This document shows positions 55,369 to 63,134 of a stretch of DNA of 64,000 bases, piece after piece. The stretch is from an uncultured Mucilaginibacter sp. (lineage in GTDB: Bacteria > Bacteroidota > Bacteroidia > Sphingobacteriales > Sphingobacteriaceae). The notes beneath the pieces were generated by a model. It saw only the letters and a list, made by a program, of their open reading frames with translations, did no database searches and was not told the origin of the DNA. The stretch is taken from the NCBI GenBank assembly GCA_903864275.1, contig CAIPFE010000009.1, positions 1 to 64,000 on the forward strand, read 5' to 3'. How positions within the stretch are numbered: the first letter of the stretch is position 1; each line of letters opens with the position of its first letter. Both the position numbers and the translations under genes were made by a program.

Positions 55369-56421
55369 ATGATGACAGGGCAGGGATTATATCATACCTA
55401 CAAGCGGTACAGAACTTTGCAAACGCACACAATTTCCGCATTGCCTGTTGTTATATTAATGCCGCATAGCGCCTGCAACTGCCGCTGTGTAATGTGCGAT
55501 ATATGGAAGGACAATAAAAACCTGAAACAACTAAGCGAAGATGATATCAGGGGCCTGCTGGATACGCTAAAAAAGTTTGGGACACAGCAGGTAGCCATGT
55601 CGGGCGGGGAAGCTTTGCTTAACACCAATTTTTTCAGGCTATGTGCTATTCTTAAAAAAGAGAGAATTAAGATAACGTTGCTTTCAACCGGGCTTTCTAT
55701 CAAAAAAAATGCTGAACAGCTATTAGAATTGGTAGACGATCTCATCCTTTCATTAGATGGTGACGAGCCTTTGCACGATGCGATCAGAAATGTACCCGGC
55801 GCTTTTTATAAGCTAAAAGAGGGGGTTCAATACATCAGGTCTTTAAATCCCGATTATAGGATAACTACAAGGACTGTTATTCACCGTCTTAATTTCCGAA
55901 ACTGGGAATCCATTATTAATGAAGCAAAAATAATGGGGATTGACCAGGTAAGCTTTTTACCGGCGGATGTGAGCAGCCATGCTTTTAACAGGCAAATGGC
56001 CTGGGAGGAACCAAAACAACATGAGATCCTGATCAGCGAAAATGAACTGCCTGAATTGCAGGAAGTGATCAGCAGGATAATTAAAAATAGTTTTGATTTT
56101 GACTCGGGATTTATTGCAGAACCACCCGAAAAAATTCAACAGGTATACGATTATTACGCGGCGTTTTACGGGCTAAACGCGTTCCCGTTTAAAAAGTGCA
56201 ACGCGCCATGGGTATCAACCGTCATTGAAGCGGATGGCAGCGTGCGTCCCTGTTTCTTTCACGAGGCGATCGGCAATATCAGGGATTCGTCATTGGCTGC
56301 TATCCTAAACAGCGATTCGGCTATTAATTTCAGGAAAACACTGGACATGAGCACAAATTCCACCTGTGTAAAATGCGTATGTTCGTTAAATTTACCCCCG
56401 CGGATGAACGCAGGCAATTGA
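55369..56421 (+). CDS. Radical SAM/SPASM-like enzyme
   Basis: A 350-residue radical SAM protein. The cluster ligands are Cys36, Cys40 and Cys43 (SACNCRCVMC), followed by MSGGEALL, the SAM-binding GGE motif. The C-terminal part carries more cysteines: KKCNAPW, the VRPCFFHEAIGNI run and CVKCVC, which fit an auxiliary SPASM-type cluster (ADGSVRPCF is typical). SPASM enzymes modify peptides or small metabolites and include sugar- and amino-acid-altering types; no precursor peptide gene was seen nearby. It is immediately downstream of the methyltransferase. Confidence 0.88.
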   Translation: MMTGQGLYHTYKRYRTLQTHTISALPVVILMPHSACNCRCVMCDIWKDNKNLKQLSEDDIRGLLDTLKKFGTQQVAMSGGEALLNTNFFRLCAILKKERIKITLLSTGLSIKKNAEQLLELVDDLILSLDGDEPLHDAIRNVPGAFYKLKEGVQYIRSLNPDYRITTRTVIHRLNFRNWESIINEAKIMGIDQVSFLPADVSSHAFNRQMAWEEPKQHEILISENELPELQEVISRIIKNSFDFDSGFIAEPPEKIQQVYDYYAAFYGLNAFPFKKCNAPWVSTVIEADGSVRPCFFHEAIGNIRDSSLAAILNSDSAINFRKTLDMSTNSTCVKCVCSLNLPPRMNAGN

Positions 56422-56440
56422 AAATACTCATCAATATGGG

Positions 56441-57904
56441 ATGTCCCTGAACGAAAATACCAGGCGCTGGGAACCGGGTCCCCTGTACCTCATTGGTTTT
56501 TTAGCATTGCTGCAGCTATTGGTTGGGCTGTTCACCAATGGTTTTACCTTATCATTTGATGAAGCCATGTGGCATTATATCGGCCGCAACTGGTTCAGGA
56601 ATGGCCTCGTACCTTATGCAGGCGGGATAGACAATAAATCACCTCTAATTTTTGCAGTTTTTGGGCTCTCAGACAAGCTTTTTGGGGTAAATTACTGGTT
56701 CCCGAGAGTATTGGGCACATTGCTTCAATCAGCGGGTATATATTATGTTTACAAAATAGCCAAACATGTTTCGGGAGAGCAGGCCGGTAAACTGGCCATT
56801 TTGATTTATGGTTTGTCGGTACTTTGGCACAGCGCTGGCGGCAGGTACGTTTCATACACCGAGACCTATGATGTATTTTTTATCATCATAGCCATTTATT
56901 TCTACCTCACAGCCGAAAATGAAAAAGCCTTTTTCATCAGCGGTTTTATGGCGGGGATAGGATTGGGGTTCAGGCTAACGGCTTTTTTTGGTATCATACC
57001 TATTTTCATAGGATGTTTACAAAAAAGTAAAAGGGCGACCTTAATATTTTGTACTGGTGTAATCTCAGGTATCCTTTTCCTCGCTGTTATTGGATTCTTT
57101 GCGGGAATTGATCTTCGCAACGTGTTTACCTATATGCTGACGGATAATTTTGGCCCCGGCAGCGCCACAGACCATCCGCTTTCGTGGAGAATGGCAAATT
57201 TTTCTGACAAGTTCTTTTTTTCCGGGATAACATTGTTCTATCCTATAATAATAATTTATCTCTTCATAAAAAGAAAGATCGATCTGTTCGCCTTATGGCT
57301 CATTTTTGAGTTTGTGGGATTTAACATTGTCGGGATTTATGATACCGCACATTTTAGGGAGCTTTTGCCCGCGTTGTCGTTGATGAGCGCGTTTGCTATA
57401 GCGCACTTAGTAATAGCTTACAAGCTGCCAGTAAAACCCGTGATGCTGGTTGTTTGCATCACCTTCTTTCCTAAAACAATGGAGCCATTCATTAATTTGA
57501 AAAAAGTATTGCGGCGCGAACCCGACAAAACAGAAATATATTGCCAAAAACCCTTTATCAAGCCAGATGAGGGCTACGCCAAAAAGCTTGGTTGGTGGAT
57601 AAAATCAAATACAACACCGAAGGATATGGTATTTGTAGCCGGTTTTGGGGCGCAGGTGCAAGCTTATTCGGAACGATTGTCGCCGACCGTTTATTTTAAT
57701 GCGACACAAACCCCCATAGCTAAGAAAAGGTTTTACCAGGATCTGAGTGTGAATAAACCGATAATGATACTTATTCCGTTATTCTCTGAATATGAGCAAC
57801 ATGTGGACCCTGATATGCGGCACTATATTGATGACCTGGTTAAGAAACATTATAATTTATATATATGCATGTACAACTATAATATCTACCAGATTAAACA
57901 ATAA
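56441..57904 (+). CDS. PMT-type (GT39-like) membrane glycosyltransferase
   Basis: A 487-residue protein with about ten to eleven hydrophobic helices. The N-terminal periplasmic loop has the acidic motif LSFDEAMWHYIGRNWF (Asp/Glu of PMT and ArnT-like glycosyltransferases) and YAGGIDNKSPLIFAVF. These enzymes use polyprenyl-phosphate sugars as donors on the outer face of the inner membrane. Acceptor unknown. It lies 19 bases after the SPASM gene, in line with the radical SAM and methyltransferase genes, suggesting the cluster product is membrane-linked and glycosylated. Confidence 0.83.
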   Translation: MSLNENTRRWEPGPLYLIGFLALLQLLVGLFTNGFTLSFDEAMWHYIGRNWFRNGLVPYAGGIDNKSPLIFAVFGLSDKLFGVNYWFPRVLGTLLQSAGIYYVYKIAKHVSGEQAGKLAILIYGLSVLWHSAGGRYVSYTETYDVFFIIIAIYFYLTAENEKAFFISGFMAGIGLGFRLTAFFGIIPIFIGCLQKSKRATLIFCTGVISGILFLAVIGFFAGIDLRNVFTYMLTDNFGPGSATDHPLSWRMANFSDKFFFSGITLFYPIIIIYLFIKRKIDLFALWLIFEFVGFNIVGIYDTAHFRELLPALSLMSAFAIAHLVIAYKLPVKPVMLVVCITFFPKTMEPFINLKKVLRREPDKTEIYCQKPFIKPDEGYAKKLGWWIKSNTTPKDMVFVAGFGAQVQAYSERLSPTVYFNATQTPIAKKRFYQDLSVNKPIMILIPLFSEYEQHVDPDMRHYIDDLVKKHYNLYICMYNYNIYQIKQ

Positions 57905-58065
57905 AATAATTACTGTAAAAAATTAAATTAGAAAAAAATATATTTGCTTTTAAAGATACTTTATTTTGTGGCAACCCGTTAACCTTTATACCCGTAAAAG
58001 TTTATACAAAGCGCGACCGGCAAATAGCCCGCTTTCAAATTTAACTGACCGGTTAAAACGCCCTA

Positions 58066-59568
58066 ATGATGGAGATTAATACGATAGAAGGTTACACGGA
58101 CAGGAAGAGCATTCTCTTTACACATTCTTATTTTTTGCGATTTGACCGCAAACAATGGCAGTTGGGGCAACCCTATCCGCCATTGGGCACTTTATATGCT
58201 GCCGCGTTAATGCGGAAACATAATTACAAAGTATCCTTGTTTGATACCATGTTTGTAGCCGGGCCCGAAGAAGCTAAATACGCTATAGAGGAAACCACGC
58301 CCGATTTTTTTGTTATCTATGACGACGGGTTTAATTATCTTACCAAAATGTGCCTCACTAATATGCGGGAGGCAGCTTTTAAGATGTGCAAAATGGCCAA
58401 GGAGGCCGGTTGCACTGTTATTATTTCAAGCTCCGATTCAACTGACCGTTATGCTGAATACTTAAAAGAGGGTGCTGATTTTGTAATGATAGGCGAGGCT
58501 GAACATACATTGCTGGAATTAACCAATCATATTAAAAACGGGCTTGAAGATTATTCCGAAATAATGGGACTGGCCTACTTAAAAGACGGTGTGGCGGTTA
58601 AAACGCCCGGCCGGCCGGTTTTAAGAGATCTGGATAGCCTGCCAATGCCCGCATGGGATTTGGTGAACATGGAATTATACAGCGATTTATGGCTTGAAAA
58701 TGCCGGTTATTTTTCTGTAAACATGAGCACCACCCGTGGTTGCCCTTTTAAATGTAACTGGTGTGCCAAACCAATTTATGGTAACCGTTATAATTCACGT
58801 AGCCCGGGAAATGTTGTATCTGAAATTAAATTTTTACAAAAACTGTATTTTGTAGACCATATTTGGTTTTGCGACGATATTTTCGGCCTAAAACCCGGAT
58901 GGGTTGCTGAGCTGGCCCAGCTTTTAGAAAAAGAAAAGATCAGCATCAGGTTCAAGATACAATCGCGGGCCGACCTGCTGGTGCATGAGGACACGGTGAA
59001 GGCATTGGCCGCTGCGGGCTGCAAAAATGTCTGGATAGGGGCCGAAAGCGGCTCCCAGAAAATTCTTGATGCGATGGATAAAGGTATTTCCGTTGAGCAA
59101 ATACGCCGGGCCACCAGGCTGATGAAGGAGCAGAAAATAAAACCATCCTTTTTTATCCAGTTTGGTTACCCGGGAGAGTCGAAAGACGATATCCAGCTGA
59201 CCATTGATATGATCAACGAACTGTTGCCTTTTGAAATTGGAATTTCTGTTTCTTACCCCCTGCCCGGCACATCATTCTACGAAAAAGTAAAGGCCGATCT
59301 GAAGAACAAGACTAATTGGACCGATTCGGATGAAATGGCTTTAATGTTCTGTAATACATTTCCGGCATCCTATTATAAGCAATTACATCGGTTCGTCCAT
59401 CAAAATTATCGCAAACATCTTGCAAAGAATAGCCTTACCAGACTGGTCAGGAATCCTTTGCGGGTGAATGGGTATAGCTTGCGAAAAGCCTTGTCGGTGG
59501 TTTACCATGCACCTGCATCAATGATCGAAGGGTTAAGGCTAAGAAAGCTGGAAGACGCCCATGGATAA
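58066..59568 (+). CDS. B12-binding-type radical SAM enzyme (second)
   Basis: A 500-residue class B radical SAM protein. Residues about 15-165 form a cobalamin-binding-like domain (PPLGTLYAAALMRKHNYKVSLFDTMF, DFVMIGEAEHTLLELTNHI). The radical SAM cysteines are Cys226, Cys230 and Cys233 (GCPFKCNWC). WFCDDIFGLKPGW and WIGAESGSQKILDAMDKGI follow. It has the same length and domain order as the first enzyme (53109-54611) but differs in sequence, so the two are diverged relatives and not a recent duplicate. It starts a new segment 161 bases after the PMT gene; transcription continuity is open. Confidence 0.9.
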   Translation: MMEINTIEGYTDRKSILFTHSYFLRFDRKQWQLGQPYPPLGTLYAAALMRKHNYKVSLFDTMFVAGPEEAKYAIEETTPDFFVIYDDGFNYLTKMCLTNMREAAFKMCKMAKEAGCTVIISSSDSTDRYAEYLKEGADFVMIGEAEHTLLELTNHIKNGLEDYSEIMGLAYLKDGVAVKTPGRPVLRDLDSLPMPAWDLVNMELYSDLWLENAGYFSVNMSTTRGCPFKCNWCAKPIYGNRYNSRSPGNVVSEIKFLQKLYFVDHIWFCDDIFGLKPGWVAELAQLLEKEKISIRFKIQSRADLLVHEDTVKALAAAGCKNVWIGAESGSQKILDAMDKGISVEQIRRATRLMKEQKIKPSFFIQFGYPGESKDDIQLTIDMINELLPFEIGISVSYPLPGTSFYEKVKADLKNKTNWTDSDEMALMFCNTFPASYYKQLHRFVHQNYRKHLAKNSLTRLVRNPLRVNGYSLRKALSVVYHAPASMIEGLRLRKLEDAHG

Positions 59569-59682
59569 AAACCCGGCAATCGGGCCACTCCGGCACGACA
59601 CGTTCTTAACGGAATGCGAAGATAAAATTTCTGCATAGTCTGCCAACCAAACGTCCCCATCGAACGTATCATTATAAGATGA

Positions 59683-59749
59683 ACGTCCCGAGGGGACGTC
59701 TTGTAGGTAGAAAAAACGAATACATGTATCGGCGTTCCTAAGGAACGCC
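59683..59749. repeat. Paired-hairpin interspersed repeat
   Basis: Two hairpins, ACGTCCC-GAG-GGGACGT (59683-59699) and GGCGTTCCT-A-AGGAACGCC (59731-59749), are joined by the phrase TTGTAGGTAGAAAAAACG. The layout resembles intergenic repeats I recall from other Bacteroidota genomes. It fills most of the gap between the second radical SAM gene and a methyltransferase gene. Confidence 0.65.
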
Positions 59750-59789
59750 CGGCACCACCCCAACATTTTAATTCACTACGAATAAAACC

Positions 59790-60602
59790 ATGTCAGCAAA
59801 AATGAACGAACAGCTTGCAGAAGCGGCTTTCACGCGCCAGTCGGAAATTTTTGATGAAATATATTCGGGTAATACCATTGTTAACTATAAACGAGACCGT
59901 GTCAGGTCGCATGTATTGCAATATTTAGCCCCACACAGCAGAATACTGGAGCTGAACAGCGGTACAGGTGAAGACGCCCTCTTCTTTGCCCAAAACGGCC
60001 ACAAAGTACATGCTACCGATATCTCGGCGGGCATGCAACAGCAGCTTAAGCGAAAAATAGAATTGAACGGGATGGACGGCAATGTTACCACCGAATTACG
60101 TTCATTCACAAAACTTTCTGAACTAACAAAACAAGGCCCTTACGATCTGATATTCTCCAATTTTGCTGGCTTAAACTGCACCAGTGAATTGGATAAAGTA
60201 TTAAAATCATTCAATAGTTTGTTGAACCCAGGAGGAATAGTCACACTTGTTATTTTGCCAAAGTTTTGTTTGTGGGAAACCCTGCTGGTATTTAAAGGAA
60301 AATTCCGGACAGCATTCCGCAGGTTTTTTAGCCGCAATGGGACAAAAGCGCATATCGACGGCGCCTACTTTAAGTGTTGGTATTACAATCCGTCGTTTAT
60401 CATAAAAAACCTCGGGGATTACTTTGAGCTGATGAGCACTGAAGGTTTGTGCACAATTGTGCCGCCATCATATATTGAAGGTTTTGCAGAAAAGTACCCC
60501 GCCACTTACAGATTCTTAAAGCAGAAGGAAGACAAACTAAAATCCCGCTGGCCCTGGAAGTATATCGGGGATTATTACATTATTTCGTTGAGGAAGAAGT
60601 GA
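59790..60602 (+). CDS. Class I SAM-dependent methyltransferase (third)
   Basis: A 270-residue methyltransferase with an N-terminal AAFTRQSEIFDEIYSGNTIVNYKRDRVRSHV cap, motif I ILELNSGTGEDALFFA, then ATDISAGMQQQLKRKI and YDLIFSNFAGLNC. The closing part (about 180-270) is basic and helical (FRRFFSRNGTKAH). SAM donor; acceptor unknown. The gene is separated from the second radical SAM gene by a repeat-filled gap, and still reads in the same direction as the cluster. Further downstream the strand changes. Confidence 0.88.
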   Translation: MSAKMNEQLAEAAFTRQSEIFDEIYSGNTIVNYKRDRVRSHVLQYLAPHSRILELNSGTGEDALFFAQNGHKVHATDISAGMQQQLKRKIELNGMDGNVTTELRSFTKLSELTKQGPYDLIFSNFAGLNCTSELDKVLKSFNSLLNPGGIVTLVILPKFCLWETLLVFKGKFRTAFRRFFSRNGTKAHIDGAYFKCWYYNPSFIIKNLGDYFELMSTEGLCTIVPPSYIEGFAEKYPATYRFLKQKEDKLKSRWPWKYIGDYYIISLRKK

Positions 60603-60605
60603 ATT

Positions 60606-60756
60606 GATGTGCAGATATGCGGATTGCAAATGTGCAGATATGTAAATGTGCTGATCCGATAATCGGCAGTCTATAAAAAAATTCTTTTTCATTTTTGAAG
60701 CCATTGTGTTGCACTTCATTAATCTGCACATCCACGCATTTGTAATCCGCACATTA
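60606..60756. repeat. Inverted low-complexity repeat between convergent genes
   Basis: Left phrases at 60606-60650 (GATGTGCAGATATGCGGATT and a second AATGTGCAGATATG) pair with right phrases at 60721-60756 (AATCTGCACATCC, ATTTGTAATCCGCACATT). A block-wise inverted repeat at the convergent ends of a methyltransferase and a nucleotidyltransferase gene; may act as a terminator. Confidence 0.6.
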
Positions 60757-61713
60757 TTACTGCACCAAACTGCTTTCAAATTCCCGCATAATATTGATTA
60801 ACTTAATTTCGTATCTCGCCAATAATTTGTTTTGAAAATTCTTGGGATCAGGTTTTGCATAATTTTTGCCGGTTACCATTCCTAAGACGGTGCCATGGCT
60901 GTTTAATTTTTTGTGCGTTGTTTTTTCCTTCCAACGGCCGGCGGTAATTTTCATAAGCATGTTATCAATTGCGCCGCCAGCCGGAATATTGAACAGGCTT
61001 TCGAACAGAAATTTTATAAAACGGGGTTTTGCAGGTTTTGCCGAAGCTATGCGCATGTTTTTATTAGGAAGAAAATCCCTTGTCCAGGAGTTTGCGTTAT
61101 AAAACTTTTCAAAAATAACATCGCCCTGCAGAGGCATCAGCGTACCGATCTCTATCGCTGTATAAATGTTTTTTTCAGAAATTTCCAGGTGCTGCTCATC
61201 TATATAATAGTTCATGCAAAAATAATGCTGCTTATTAACCAGGAATGTTAGTTTTTTAAAGCAATGCATAATTGTGCGGGCTATCCAGAGCCGGTTTTTG
61301 GCGGTAATAATAAACAGGTCGATATCTGAATTTTCATCCGCAAAATTTTTTGACAATGACCCCGAGATCGCTACGCCGCGAACATAAGGGAACCTGATCA
61401 GGATGTTGCCAACTTTCTTCGCTACTTTAATAAGGTCAGCGGCTTTCTTGTTTCCTTCAATGCGCCTTGTTATTAACTGATGGTCGTTTTTTAAAGTATA
61501 AAAACTATCGAACTGGTAAACGACCCCTGCGTTAAGCAGGCATTTAAGGGCATCTTCAAAAAACTCAAAATTGTATTTTTTTCCCAGAAATAAATAAACT
61601 TCGGCCCTGGTTAAGGGATAACCAAACATGTCGAAATAAGCCAGCGTCGCTAATATATTTTCTTTAATTTCCGACAAGCTATTGTTAATTACGGGGTATG
61701 TTTTATTTTGCAT
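60757..61713 (-). CDS. Nucleotidyltransferase-domain protein
   Basis: A 318-residue protein. After an N-terminal winged-helix-like region (about 15-80; ILATLAYFDMFGYPLTRAEVYLFL) comes a Pol-beta/MNT-type nucleotidyltransferase core with the GS motif and two aspartates, AISGSLSKNFADENSDIDLFIITA (about 114-137). Such domains add nucleotides to proteins, RNA or small acceptors. No antitoxin-type partner (HEPN) is adjacent; its place beside polysaccharide and radical SAM genes is the only hint. It is transcribed in the same direction as the O-antigen ligase gene upstream. Confidence 0.8.
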   Translation of the reverse strand: MQNKTYPVINNSLSEIKENILATLAYFDMFGYPLTRAEVYLFLGKKYNFEFFEDALKCLLNAGVVYQFDSFYTLKNDHQLITRRIEGNKKAADLIKVAKKVGNILIRFPYVRGVAISGSLSKNFADENSDIDLFIITAKNRLWIARTIMHCFKKLTFLVNKQHYFCMNYYIDEQHLEISEKNIYTAIEIGTLMPLQGDVIFEKFYNANSWTRDFLPNKNMRIASAKPAKPRFIKFLFESLFNIPAGGAIDNMLMKITAGRWKEKTTHKKLNSHGTVLGMVTGKNYAKPDPKNFQNKLLARYEIKLINIMREFESSLVQ

Positions 61714-61799
61714 TGATTGGTTTGTACAGCAAGTGTTTATATAATGGTGACGTTGCGTTTAACTGTTTGGTTGCCTTTATCCAAAATATTTGTTACCGC

Positions 61800-63134
61800 T
61801 CAAAACGCCAAAGTCTCAAGTTTTAAGTCTTCCTCCATTTTATTACTTTTGACTTCCGACTCCCGATAGCTATCGGGATGGCTTCGGACTATATTACTTC
61901 CTGCGTCTTCATTTGAAAAAACAAAAAATGTGAAGAAAAAGGCATAGAAAAATATGCCCTTATCCACATCAAGTAAATTTTCGGATAGGGATACAATGGC
62001 GATCAATAGCATAAAAGCGAAAAAAAGAAGGTCTTTTTTCTTTAAGGAAATGTTAAAGCCGACAACAAGTGTCGCCAGGTAAATGGCCAGGCCTATAATA
62101 CCCGATTTTAACAGGAAGCTAAGGTACTGGCTGTGTGCATTAAGCCTGAACAGATACGAGTTATATAGCTTTTTATTAAAGAAACTTTCCTGCAAAAGGC
62201 CGATCTCTGAACCAGCGCCATAACCGATTACGGGTGCTTTGGCAATTAACCCGATTGCTACGTTCCACCTCGCTAAACGGCCATCTTCAATTTCACCGAT
62301 TGATTGTTTTGCCATATCCTGCCTTAATTCGGTTACGAACCGTTCCCTTAAAGTCCCTGAATTTAAAATGCCAATAACCAATAGAACAGAAAAAGAAGCT
62401 GCGGCTATTAAAAACTTTAAACGGGCAGCACCTTTCAATAAGAACCAGGGCAGGGCTATATTTATGACAATTAAAAGCACTACGAAAATTGATTTTGAGC
62501 TCAGCTGGATAAGCCCTGCGGTAAGTATACCGCTGCAGGCTAAATAAAACAGCCTGGTATAACGTGATTGTTCCTTTATTAAAACATATAACATATAAAC
62601 CAGCGCCAGCATCACCTGCATCGAAAAAAATGTGGCATGCATGTCAATGGGCTCCGAAAAATTGTGATTGGTAAACGCGCCTGAAAACAAAGTTTTAAAA
62701 GGTAACTTGTAGTACCTTATAGTGATAATAGCATCAAAATACAGGTAAACAATAGTTGCCGTACAAACAAGTGCAAACGTCAGTAATAATTGCGGCCGGT
62801 ATTTTTTTACATCAAGCGGGTTAAGGCAAAACAACAAAGGAAAAAAGAAAATAGTAATTTGTTTTCCCCACTCATGAAAAGCTTCGGGGTAATTTATGGT
62901 ATAAATGGTACTCAATATCGTTACAAAGAATACCGACTGCAATACTAATGTCCTTAATGTAAATACCGGTTTAAGTGTGTTTTTATTAAGATGTATAAGT
63001 GTATGAATGGAGAGGCTTATCAGGATAAGATGACTATAAAACATGTCGAAGGGCAGGCTGGCCATTAACAGCATCAAATGATAATAGCTTATCTTATTGG
63101 CTAAACTATCCTTTATTTGAAACAACCCGCTCAT
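61800..63134 (-). CDS. O-antigen ligase/polymerase family membrane protein (Wzy_C)
   Basis: A 444-residue membrane protein with about twelve hydrophobic helices and the Wzy_C-type large periplasmic loop (APVIGYGAGSEIGLLQESFFNKKLYNSYLFRLNAHSQYLSFLLKSG, about 291-338), where the GYGAGSE and NAHSQYL motifs are typical of O-antigen ligases and related polymerases. It would join polysaccharide to a carrier or another sugar in the periplasm. Residues from about 415 (SNIVRSHPDSYRESEVKS and on) do not look like the family and are encoded by DNA containing the TCCCGATAGCTATCGGGA palindrome. It overlaps the upstream glycosyltransferase gene by 29 bases. Confidence 0.88.
   Translation of the reverse strand: MSGLFQIKDSLANKISYYHLMLLMASLPFDMFYSHLILISLSIHTLIHLNKNTLKPVFTLRTLVLQSVFFVTILSTIYTINYPEAFHEWGKQITIFFFPLLFCLNPLDVKKYRPQLLLTFALVCTATIVYLYFDAIITIRYYKLPFKTLFSGAFTNHNFSEPIDMHATFFSMQVMLALVYMLYVLIKEQSRYTRLFYLACSGILTAGLIQLSSKSIFVVLLIVINIALPWFLLKGAARLKFLIAAASFSVLLVIGILNSGTLRERFVTELRQDMAKQSIGEIEDGRLARWNVAIGLIAKAPVIGYGAGSEIGLLQESFFNKKLYNSYLFRLNAHSQYLSFLLKSGIIGLAIYLATLVVGFNISLKKKDLLFFAFMLLIAIVSLSENLLDVDKGIFFYAFFFTFFVFSNEDAGSNIVRSHPDSYRESEVKSNKMEEDLKLETLAF
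61861..61878. repeat. Palindromic repeat in the 3' end of the O-antigen ligase gene
   Basis: TCCCGATAGCTATCGGGA is a perfect 18-base palindrome; its 14-base core is identical to the palindrome inside waaA (11169-11182). In the ligase frame it encodes part of the tail peptide HPDSYRE, parallel to DSYRD in waaA. Confidence 0.85.

Noticed and set aside
53109..59568. Ribosomally made peptide (RiPP) cluster
   Set aside because: A SPASM-like enzyme is present, but I found no short precursor-like gene, protease or peptide exporter next to it.
60757..61713. MNT/HEPN toxin-antitoxin pair
   Set aside because: The nucleotidyltransferase motif is present, but the protein is much larger than MNT antitoxins and no HEPN gene is adjacent.
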